DNA of 64,000 nucleotides, taken from assembly GCA_023630585.1 (NCBI GenBank), contig CM042546.1, forward strand, positions 9,902,810-9,966,809. Direction: 5' to 3'. Of this stretch, positions 25,020-36,400 are shown piece by piece (position 1 is the first letter of the stretch; every line of letters begins with the position of its first letter). The position numbers and the translations under genes are program-made. This DNA is from Cranoglanis bouderius. Lineage: Eukaryota; Chordata; Actinopteri; Siluriformes; Cranoglanididae. Under the pieces are notes generated by a model that saw nothing but the letters and a program-made list of their open reading frames with translations, had not been told where the DNA came from and did not search any database.

Positions 25020-26200
25020 AATATAAATCCTCATCCGGTCTGTACTACAGTCTTCATGACGGAAAAGGTTTAACCATTTAATTACTAGAAGAATAATTAC
25101 TATAAGATTGGCGCAGTAATGAAATATTTGGGAATAAAACAGCTTCGTGCACTTTATCAGTTTTTAATCATTTATAATAAACCGAAACAAAAAATAATGA
25201 ACAAAGTTGTTTCTATTCGGTTAGAGAGACGGTTCAAACATATTAATGGACCTGAGATTTTTAAATGTATTTTATTTATTTGATATATAAAATATCATTT
25301 AGAAAACCGTGATCATTAAAAAAAGCAATTAAAACTGTGCAGCAGTCACAGAGTATAAGTATAGCTTTCTTCTTTTTCTTTTTTTTTTTAAATTAATGAT
25401 ATTAATATTACTGGACGTTGTGAACTGAAAACAAGTAACTGTGAATGTTATTACCAGATAAAACATGAATAAAAAACAACAACAACAAAACAAATCAATT
25501 AAAATAACAAAGGCATCTCATTTGTAGTAATATTATACTAAATGGATTAATCTGGCAACATCATCTTGGCCCCGCCCACCGTTTTCTATTGGTTACACCC
25601 ACACCTTTGGGCATGCTCCACTTTATATCTTCTGTGAATGAAATCCCGGTCTAATGTCAGTGATACAGTCACGTCATAAAGCAGCAAAGAAAATACATAC
25701 CGGAAGTTTTGTTGTTGTTGCTTTGTTTTGCTTTTTGTTTTGTTTTTCCCTGTTAATTGTGGTGTTGGGGGTGGGGACATGGTATAGCATATAGAGTAAA
25801 AGTAAATGGTTTTTAATTGGACTTTTTAGTTTAACTACGTTAACGCTTTGACGTTTCCATAGTAACAGCAGCAACTCTAGACTGCCAGAACACCGTGTGG
25901 GATTGTGGGTAGTGTGTATCTGCCCACAGATAACTATAAAGGCATTATAAGGGTATTATAAAGGCAGAAATAAAACATTTTAGTTATATAGACTCAAATG
26001 CCTTTACATGAGCACATCATAGCTCATAATAATTCCTAATCGGAAGGTAATGGTAACATTATGGTTATGAATCGGATTTTTTTTCACATCCGAAAAAGTT
26101 TTCTGTCGTTCATAGAGCGCCCTCTGCTGCTCACTACTGAGAATAACCACAATCTCTCTCTCTCTCTAAGAAGACCTCTTCTAACCTCTAAGAAGTCATG
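25020..26200. other. Intergenic, no gene recognised
   Basis: AT-rich sequence without supported exons. A GC box and inverted CCAAT (CCCCGCCCACC and TATTGGTT) occur together at about 25568-25595 but no transcript can be tied to them. Confidence 0.5.
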
Positions 26201-26205
26201 TTCAT

Positions 26206-28065
26206 AATCTGTACTGCTAATGCTAGCTATGAGATCATTTTAAGTACTATTTATAAGTGTTCAGAATTTTCACTGCTAGCATTAGCTGTGAATTAAAGTG
26301 ACAGGTTTTCTGAGTGGATTTTTCAGTCATATCTGCAACTGTTCATAATCTTATTATCATAACATGACATGACAGGATTTTCGAGAGGATCTTCAAGTTA
26401 TTTCAGGTCAGTTTATGACTATAATCCTCACTGCTACTTCTAGCTACCTAACATGAGCTAACCTGACAGGATTTCTGACAGGAATATCTGTTATGTTTTA
26501 CAGATGTTCATAACTTGAGGGTTTCTGACAGTCAAGTTTGTAAATCTTAACCACTAGCTAGCTAACACCAGCTAAACTGACAGGATTTTCTGAGAAGATT
26601 TTTCAACCATATTAATACCTATTTATAATTAATCACTGCTAATGCTAGAGGGCTAGTGTGACAGCATTTCTGAGAGGAATTTTTGTAATTCATATTTGTA
26701 AATCTTTAGTGTTACCATTATCCAGCTAACACAAGCAAACCTGACGGGATTTACCACAGGATTTTTAAAATGTACTACTGCTAAGATAACCTGACAGATT
26801 AGGTATTTCAAGTATATTAAAATATGTTTAGAGTTAAAGCTAGTTGGCTAGCCTACTTTACCCTTTGTAAAAATATTTGTAAATCTTTACTATATGTCAT
26901 AATTATTATTATTATTATTATTAATCATCAACAGAGGCCTAATTAACTCTTCTCACTTCAGATTTCTTTTCTCCACTGAGTTGGAAAAAGGATCACCCCC
27001 CTCCTAAAAATGACTTGTAAACTCAATAAGGTGTAGCTAATCACCTTCTCAATGGCACACAAAGCCATTTGACTTTCAACTGTGATCAGCTGTGGTCATT
27101 TTGATTAGCTCAGCATGAAAAGAGCTTTCCTGGAGCATTTTGTAGTGCAACTGATGCAAATAATCAACTATGGGTGACAAGGCACTGTCAAAAGATCTCT
27201 GGGATAAAGTTGTGGACAGGCACAAGTCAGGAGATGGATAAAAAAAACATTTCAAAGGCTTTATCAAGGCCTAGAAGCACAGTGAAGTCTATTATTAAGA
27301 AGTGGAAGGTATTTGGTACAACACAGACCCTCCCTGAATCAGGACGTCACTCCAAACTGGATGAAAGAGCCAGGAGGAAACTGGTCAGAGAGGCTACCAA
27401 GAGGCCTACAGCAACTCTGAAGTAGTTGCAGGAATTTATGACAAAGAGATATAACTTCAGGATAGAAGATAAACATGGATGGGGCAAAATACCATCAAAT
27501 TCATGAGGAAAATCTGCTGCCCTCTGCCAGAAAGTTGTCAATGGGAAGAAGGTTTACCTTCCAACATGACAATGACCCAAAGCACACAGCAAAACTGACC
27601 ACACAGTGGTTGAAGGAGAAAAAGGTGAATGTCCTTGCATGGCCTAGTCAGAGCCCAGACTTAAACCCCATTGAAAATCTGTGGAATGACTTGAAGACTG
27701 CAGTCCACAAACGGTCACCATCAAATTTAACTGAACTTGAGCAGTTCTGCAAAGAAGAGTGGGCAAATGTTGCAAAGTCTAGATGTGTAAAGTTAGTAGA
27801 GACATATCCCAACAGACTAAAGGCTGGAATTAAAACATTAAGGCAAATTAAAGCAAGAGGGTGATCCTTTTTCCAACTCAGTGATTCTGGTTTTTAATTA
27901 ATTTTTTTTTTTTTTTTTCTGACATGTTGGTGTTGTATCTTTCACTTGGATGTTATAAGTTGCACTGAGTAAATACAGCTGGATAAAACAAAAACTGTGT
28001 CTGTCTTCATGTCAGGCTGAAAAGTAACAAAATGTGATTATTTTAAAGGGGAGTGATTCTTCACA
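26206..28065 (+). repeat. Rearranged duplicate of mboat1 intron 3 plus Tc1 family B copy
   Basis: 26206-26974 matches 19335-20114 at high identity. At the join the sequence jumps to what corresponds to about 20625, so the stretch carrying mboat1 exon 4 and the left tip of the Tc1 element is missing. 26975-28065 is then the Tc1 element itself, with a private internal deletion corresponding to 21105-21418. It keeps a transposase tail (PNRLKAGIKTLRQIKARG) that the intron copy lacks. The two copies therefore decayed separately. Confidence 0.88.
27174..27864 (+). pseudogene. Internally deleted Tc1 transposase, family B
   Basis: N-terminal part 27174-27425 and C-terminal part 27475-27864, the latter with QHDNDPKHTAK and SPDLNPIENLWNDLK and an intact stop. 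The middle region with the first catalytic Asp is deleted, so no active enzyme is possible. Confidence 0.88.
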
Positions 28066-28295
28066 TACTTGGTTCACATACTTTTGCCACTTACAGATAT
28101 GTAATATTGAATAATTTTCCTTAATAAATAAATGACCAAGTATAATATTTTTGTCTCATTCGTTTAATTGGGTTCTCTTTATCCACTTTTAGGAAAATCT
28201 GATTATGTTTTAGGTCATACTGTATTTATGCAGATATATAGAAAATTCAAATGGTTCACAAACTTTCAAGCACAACTTTATTTATATACACATAC

Positions 28296-28505
28296 TGTTA
28301 GGGTTTCCACTCGCGCTGTTCGCCGAAGCGGGTGAGCAGCGCACTTCCGCGTTCACGGACTCTTGTTTTGTTTACTTCGCCACGTACGTCTATGTTTTTG
28401 TTCGTGTCTTGTCTCCGCCCCTGATGTTCCTATTATTCTGCATATTCCTATTAAAGTGACTTTTCCCCTGCACTTGCATCTAGCTCCCGTTTCTGTGTTG
28501 TAACA
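28296..28505. mobile_element. Solo LTR (210 bp) with 5-bp target duplication
   Basis: Starts TGTTAGGG and ends TTGTAACA, the TG...CA ends of a long terminal repeat. Direct CATAC repeats flank it at 28291-28295 and 28506-28510. A TATTAAA motif near 28450 may serve as polyadenylation signal. Base composition is GC-richer than its surroundings. No internal retroelement sequence or second LTR is adjacent, so it is a recombination remnant. Confidence 0.82.
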
Positions 28506-28616
28506 CATACACACAAAGATGCTCCCATTAATCTAAAAAAAACAAAAAAAACCCTGCATGATTTGTATGAGTCTGCAAATGCATATTGTTTTTAATTGCT
28601 ATCATTTAGAAGCATT

Positions 28617-28830
28617 TACACTTCCCTCCACTAATATTGGCACCCCTGGTAAATATGAGCAAAGAAGGCTGTGAAAAATTGTCTTTGTTGTTTAACCTTT
28701 TGATCTTTTGTTCAAAAAATTCACAAAAATACTCTCATGGATATCAAACAAACACAACACAGGTTTATCAACAACAACAAAAAAAATTGTTAAATATAGG
28801 TGTGCAACAATTATTGGCACCTCATGGTGT
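28617..28830. mobile_element. Nonautonomous Tc1-like fragment (TTGGCACCCCTGG end)
   Basis: CACTAATATTGGCACCCCTG, then GCAAAGAAGGCTGTGAAAAA, and further on GTGCAACAATTATTGGCACC match a dispersed fish Tc1-type sequence I recognise. The element stops after the second GGCACC; following sequence to about 29000 is unassigned. Confidence 0.65.
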
Positions 28831-28999
28831 GCTCTGGATGGTTGAGCTCTCTTTGTGCTGCACTCAAGGCCACACTTTTCTTCCAGCTGTGGGAGATGTG
28901 GCCCGCAATCTTGTTGATGTTGGAACAGATGTTGGAAGATGTTGGAACAGATTGGTTGTGTTGCTACATGATGTAGGAACATTGAGTTTTTGCAAAGTA

Positions 29000-30200
29000 G
29001 CTCTTTCCTAATCAGCGTCGCTGACCTGAAATCCAAAATATCAGCAAACAACAGAATTTATTTGGCACCAGTTCAGCGCTGACTTGTTCCTTTTCAGCCA
29101 TGTGGGAATAGGAAGCTAGCTAACACTTCAAACTGGTTCATACTTGATGGTCATCTGATCACGCAGAGCATCCAGCTTTTATTACATGAGCACGAGTAGA
29201 ATACACTCAAAGCAGATAATAATTCAGTTCAATTGCAGTCTTTTATGGTTATGAAATCACACAGGGTCAAAATCATCACGCAGCCTCACTACGTACCTCA
29301 GGCTGAATTCACAAAAGTTCACAAATTTGACTAAAGACAGCCGTCATAAAGACTTACTGTATAATCACTATGTGACTCACTCCTGACCTTCCTCATTCAA
29401 CATTAAAACAGTGGGTCAGTCATAACCTAACACTTGGACTAAATGTAAAGGAATAAGTATATTTAGGAGCCAAATTCAGATGTTTTATCTCTAGGAAATA
29501 AGCAGAGGAACCATTTTCTATATCACACCTATTGTTTTTAAAACCTGTGTAATGAATGGAATTGTCAGTGTCATTACAGAGAGCCTCCTCATGTCACTCT
29601 ATTAACCCTTAAATTCTGTGATCAATCTCATATTATAAAATATCATGTTTTACATACTGCTTAATAACTGAATAATTATTCAGTGTAGAGTTTTACTTTA
29701 AGTCGTAAATTCATACTCATATGAATGTGTTATTTCTCCTGTAAGGAGACAGATGGCTTTGCCTTGTGTCGTCACTAGAGGGAGTCAGAGAGCACTGTGT
29801 TAATTATAATCAGTGATAATCAGCTCCACCTGTACCTGGGTCTGTTTAAGGAGAGCTCTGCACTCACTCACTGCTCAGTGTGGAGCCAAACCTGCTACGT
29901 GCTGGTGCTCAATTCTCTCTTAAACTCTTTAAATATTCTCCTGCTCATTTATCTGCTTTCTCCAGCCAACTCTCTAGTCTAGGCCTGAACTCTTAGTTTA
30001 TCCTCAGGCCTTTGACTTGCTCTGCACTTGAGTCCATCCCTGTCTCTGTAGGAGGATCACTGGGATGAGATCTCACCTCCAATCCCTGGAGATTAGGGTT
30101 CAAACCCTGCATGGAGTGACCTCCCTGTTCCATTCTACCACACACAGATCCAACCAAATATACTGGATCATTACACAACAAACAGACACCAATGTTGTTA
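29000..30200. other. Intergenic, no gene recognised
   Basis: No supported exon. The stretch around 29760-30170 (CTCCACCTGTACCTGGGTCT, then TCTCTTAAACTCTTT) has the feel of a decayed retroelement end but I cannot define borders. Confidence 0.4.
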
Positions 30201-30224
30201 ATGACATTTCATTTTTACAACAGT

Positions 30225-30620
30225 TTCTTTATTGCAGTCAGAAATTTCTGAAGCACATGAAAATACAGAGAGTACAAAGTTTTATGTGTAACAACAAGAT
30301 GCACATTTACTACAATTTACTACTACAGAGAAGATAAATATCAACATGTATACAAAACTGTATGGAATTACTTTACAGTAAATATACAAGAAGGGTTTCA
30401 ATTGCTGTTTTTAAAATGATGTAAATATCGTCTATAGTCAGAGTGTGATGCAGTTCTACATGTTTACATTATCATTTAAAATGCAGTAGAAATGATGTCA
30501 TTTTTGAGTTTAGCTTTCTGACGTGTTTTATAATGTTACTGAGTATAATTACTGAGTGGATAAAGGATGTGATCAGTCACCGTTATTGTTGTGGAACTTC
30601 TGCATCTGAATGTGAAGGAT
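30225..30620 (-). other. Probable 3' UTR of the NLR gene
   Basis: Downstream of the TGA at 30623-30621. A minus-strand AATAAA lies at about 30228-30233 (TTTATT on plus), a plausible polyadenylation signal. Inferred, not proven. Confidence 0.5.
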
Positions 30621-30692
30621 TCAGCTCTTAATGCTGTGAGACAGAGAACAGGACAGAATGATAATGTTACACACCGTCAATCATCAGAGTCC

Positions 30693-30737
<45 letters not shown>

Positions 30738-30951
30738 ACAAATATTACATCACAAGACAATACAAAATATTTAATAGAACAGAATAATAGAATAATTAAC
30801 AGAGTTTTGAGACCAAAGATGATCAAATATCCTCAGAATGACAGGGTCGAATGTCTTCATTTAAAATTCTGAATTTAAAATCATTTTATTTAAATTAATT
30901 AATTAAAGGGCCAAATTTTGGCTTTTGGTAACTGAAGGTAAGATTAGGGTT

Positions 30952-30998
<47 letters not shown>

Positions 30999-31270
30999 AC
31001 AGTAACTCACTGTAGTGTTTCCAGTGCACAGTGTGGATCCTTCAGTAGATCAGAGAGCAGCTTCACTCCTGATTCTCCTGGATTATTGTAGTTCAGATTC
31101 AGTTCTCTCAGGTGTGATGAGGAGTTTGACCTCAGAGCTGAAGCCAGAGCAGCACAACCTTCACCTGTAATCCTGCAGTTATACAACCTACAGAGAGAAA
31201 TCCATCTCAGTTACAGTGTAAATCACTCAGCTTTAGTACACAACATACACAATCTTTATATACAGTACAC

Positions 31271-31311
<41 letters not shown>

Positions 31312-33374
31312 CTCAGTATCTCCAGTGTACAGTGTGGATTCTCCAGTCCAGCAGAGAGCAGCTTCACTCCTGAATCCTGCAGTTTATTAAGACTCAGGTT
31401 CAGTTCTCTCAGTCTGGAGGAGTTTGAGCTAAGAACTGAGGACAGAACTCTACAGCTTTCCTCTGTCAGTTTACACTTATACAGACTGGAAGAGAAATGA
31501 TGAAATATGTGAATATCTGATAAATGAGGTGAGTTTCCATCAGTTGGGAAATAAAGTGTCTCCCTAAACACAAGGTTCTGATGTCAGAATAAAAATATAA
31601 AATAAAGAGACTGTGTGTTTGTACTTGGACAGATCCACGTGTCTCAGCTCATACAGTGGGGGGAAAAGTATTTGATCCCCTGCTGATTTTGTACGTTTGC
31701 CCACTGACAAAGAAATGATCAGTGTATAATTTTAATGGTAGGTGTATTTTAACAGTGAGAGACAGAATAACAAAAAAAAAATCCAGATAAACACATTTCA
31801 AAAAAGTTATAAATTGATTTGCATTTTAATGAGTGAAATAAGTATTTGATCCCCTATCAATCAGCAAGATTTCTGGCTCCCAGGTGTGTTTTACACAGGT
31901 AATGAGCTGAGATTAGGAGATCTCTCTTAAAGGGAGTGCTCCTAATCTCAGTTTGTTACCTGTAAAAAGACACCTGTCCACAGAAGCAATCAGTCAATCA
32001 GATTCCAAACTCTCCACCATGGCCAAGACCAAAGAGCTGTCCAAGAATGTCAGGGACAAGATTGTAGACCTACACAAGGCTGGAATGGGCTACAAGACCA
32101 TCGCCAAGCAGCTTGGTGAGAAGGTGACAACAGTTGGTGCGATTATTCGCAAATGGAAGAAACTGTCAATCTCCCTCAGTCTGGGGCTCCATGCAAGATC
32201 TCACCTCGTGGAGCTTCAATGATCATGAGAATGGTGAGGAATCGGCCCAGAACTACATGGGAGGATCTTGTTAATGATCTCAAGGCAGCTGGGACCATAG
32301 TCACCAAGAAAACAATTGGTAACACACTACGCCGTGAAGGACTGAAATCCTGCAGCGCCCGCAAGGTCCCCCTGCTCAAGAAAGCACATGTACAGGCCCG
32401 TCTGAAGTTTGGCTGAATGATTCAGAGGAGAACTGGGTGAAAGTGTTGTGGTCAGGTGTGGTCAGATCTCTTTGGCATCAACTCAACTCGCCGTGTTTGG
32501 AGGAGGAGGAATGCTGCCTATGACCCCAAGTCATAACACCATCCCCACCGTCAAACATGGAGGTGGGAACATTATGCTTTGGGGGTGTTTTTCTGCTAAG
32601 GGGACAGGACAACTGCACCGCATCAAAGGGATGATGGACGGGGCCATGTACCGTCAAATCTTGGGTGAAAACCTCCTTCCCTCAGCCAGGGCACTGAAAA
32701 TGGGTCGTGGATGGGTATTCCAGCATGACAATGACCCAAAACACACAGCCAAGGCAACAAAGGAGTGGTTCAAGAAGAAGCACATTAAGGTCCTGGAGTG
32801 GCCTAGCCAGTCTCCAAACCTTAATCCCATAGAAAATCTGTGGAGGGAGCTGAAGGTTCGAGTTGCCAAATGTCAGCCTCGAGACCTTAATGACTTGGAG
32901 AGGATCTGCAAAGAGGAGTGGGTCAAAATCCCTCCTGAGATGTGTGCAAACCTGGTGGCTAACTACAAGAAACGTCTGACCTCTGTGATTGTCAACAAGG
33001 GTTTTGCCACCAAGTACTAAGTCGAAGGGGTCAAATACTTATTTCCCTCTCTGTATGAGACGATGTATTTAACAACAAGGAAGATAAAGGGACAGATAGA
33101 GGTGGAGACACAAGATCTAAACAGCTATAATAACAATTCACAAGTTTAATTTTTATTGATTCATGATATAGAATTAATCTAGAAAGTAAATCTGATTCTC
33201 ATGAACACATTTCAGTTTCTAATAGAATAATTCATTACAGTTTAAACAACATAAATCAGTTTAGTTCACTGTGTAGAAGAAGGAACATGATACAGGTACA
33301 TGAGTGTGTAGAGAGAAAGTAAGATTGGATATAATTTTTCTCTGATAAAAGTCACTTATAAAGACACAATCAAT

Positions 33375-33433
<59 letters not shown>

Positions 33434-36400
33434 CTCAGTATCTCCAGTGTACAGTGTGGATTCTCCAGTCCAGCAGAGAGCAGCTTCACTCCTGAATCCT
33501 GCAGGTTATTGTCACTCAGATCCAGTTCTCTCAGTCTGGAGGAGTTTGATCTGAGAACTGAGGACAGAACTCTACAGCTTTCCTCTGTCAGTTTACATAA
33601 ATGCAGACTGAAAGAGAAATGATGAAATATCAGAAGTCTGATCTCAAACACACAAACACAGCCATAATCCAGCTAAAGTTGATGATGTAACAGAAATGTG
33701 AGTGTGTTTCTCTCACACACAGAAATCAGAGGACAGGACGCCACATCAGCACATTTACAGGAGCAGTGACGTCTTTCTGCACTCCACAATCTCTCAGCTA
33801 CAGTTTATTATAACACCATTAGCTCATCTACATAACACACACATGTGAGAGCGGGCAGCTACACACACTACACTCTGATCTGTCTTCAAGTCTCTATAAC
33901 CAAAACACACAAAGTACTCAGGGTCAGTCCATCTCAAGTGGTCCAATAATTGTAAAGTTGGTTGCTTGGCCATTTTAATTCTTAATTTTTTTGACTGATT
34001 ACCTCGATGTACCGGCATTGCAAAACCACCGGTTTATTAATTTTTTTATTTTACTTGGTTTAAATACGATGGCCATCTTTGTTTCATGGCACACAACAAA
34101 TTTTGGTTACAAAGCTTTTTATGGAAACCATGATGGGCCTAGCTCCATGGAACAAAAACTGATCTCTAGAGCACATTTTGCACATTCTTGTTCCTTAGAC
34201 TTAGAACTTAAGTCCAAATGTAATGCTCAAGATGGCTCACAGTTTCACTTTTAGGATCAGTTTATAAAGGGAAGAGTCTTAATTTTTTAGGGGGTACCTG
34301 GGTAAGTATAGTGTACATTTCAGATTTGAGACTTTTCACAGAAATAAGTCCTCTATAATAGCATTCTGCTGTAAAAAACAAAACAAAAAAAAACAAAACA
34401 AAACAAAAAAATGTTGAGTTTGAGATTCCACTGGTTACAGAGCTAGGGCTAGTGGAAATCTGGGGAGAGCCTACTTTATTCATGCATTTTGAGAAATGAA
34501 CAGATGTAATATAAGCATAACAAATAATAAAAATGAACAGTATTTTGCAGTAATTATGTTGTTGATTGACATACAGTAGCTTATGCTTGTCAATGAGGTC
34601 TAAAATGTTACTACATTTGATATTGGCAACAGTGAAGCATGATCTATCACAGGGTTCTTCAAATCTGCAGAGTTTAGCTCCAACCTCCAAACTCATCTGC
34701 CTGTAATTTTCTAGTAATCCTGAAAAGCTTGGTTAGCTTGTTCAGGTGTGTTTGATTAGGGTGGGAGCTAAACTCTGCAGGACAGTGGACCTCAAAGGCC
34801 AGATTTGAAGAACCCTGATCTATCATGTCGGTACAGGTGAACAGTTGGTGTGTGTGAATGGATTTTTCCAAATATGGAAGTACAGTGTTCAGTGTTCAGT
34901 TGGGTGTTCTACAAATTAACTGTGTCATAAACAGAGCTGTGGTGTTGTTTCTTCTGTGATAAAAGCAGTAAGTGACTACAGCTCAGAAGTAACTTATTGC
35001 CACTAGCTCTGTAACCAGTGGAATCTCAAACTCAAAATTTAAAGCAGTATGCTACTATAAATGACTTATTTCTATGAAAATTTCAGGTCCGTACAGATGT
35101 GGCCACTGAAAATGCGCATCAGCGGAAAAGTAATCTTGCGATTTCATGCGGTATCTCACGGTATCATGCTCATGCTGCGGGTGCAGGAATGACAAGACCA
35201 GTAGGAGGCAGTCATGTTTCATTTGAACAAACAGCTTGCTAGTAGATACAGTAGTCCTGCCAGGACATATATTGTATATAGCATATACTCTTTTACCAAC
35301 CAAACTGTGCTGTTTCTTGTACTGAAGCCCAAAATCTGCTTCTGCTTGTGCCAGCGGATCTGTGAACCTCTCTTATAACCGTTTTGCAATAAGCAGCAGT
35401 GCAGTTCAGTCTTACATTAAAATAACAAACCATGCAGTAATACATTTATAAATAAAAAAAATACTCACTCAGCTTTTCTGGAGGCTTTGACCACTGGCAG
35501 CAGCTTCAGAAGACATTCCTCTGAGGGGTCATATTTCCCCAAATTAAACTCATCCAGCTCCTGTTCTGAGTTCAGTAACACAAACACCAGAGCTGACCAC
35601 TGAGCAGGAGAGAAACTGGTTCCACTGAGACGACTGTAACCTTCTCTGTTCAGGTAAGTTTGTACTTCCTGCACTAGAGAATGATCGTTCAGTTCATTCA
35701 GACAGTGGAACAGGTTGATGGATTTCTCTGGAGATGGATTTCTTCTGATCTTCTCCTTGATGTACTCGACTGTTTCCTGTTTGCTGTGAGAGCTGCTTCC
35801 TGTCTGTGGCATTAAGCCTCGTAAGAGAGTCTGATTGGACTCCAGTGAGAGACCCAGAAGGAAGCGGAGGAACAGGTCCAGGTGTCCATTCTCACTCTGT
35901 AAGGCCTTGTCCACTGCTCTCCTGAGGAGATCAGACATGTCTGACTTAGTGAAAAGATCAGACAGATCAGTGGTTTGTTGTTCTGTTCCATTTCTGCTGA
36001 TGAAGGAGAGAAATGTGTATAAAGCAGCCAGAAACTCCTGAACACTCAGATGTACAAAGCTGAACACCTTCCCCAGGTGAAGCCCAAACTCCTCTCTGAA
36101 GATTTGGGTACACACTCCTGAGTACACTGAAGCTTCTCTCACATCAATGCCACACTCTCTCAGGTCTTCCTCATAGAAGATCAGGTTTCCTTTCTCCAGC
36201 TGTTGGAAAGCCAGTTTTCCCAGTGCCAGGATACTCTCTCTGGTCTGCTGAGGATCAGGGTCACATTTCTGATGGTACTTTTGGTCCTTGTGTTTGATCT
36301 GAAAGATCAGGAAGTGTGTGAACATTTGAGTCAGAGTCTTGGGGATCTCTCCACTCTCTGCTCCACCCAACATTCTCTCTAGAACAGTGGCTGAGATCCA

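Noticed and set aside
31590..31653. Possible NLR LRR exon interrupted by the Tc1 insertion (complement reads YELRHVDLSK)
   Set aside because: No matching exon half was found on the other side of the element and the splice sites are poor, so I did not annotate it.
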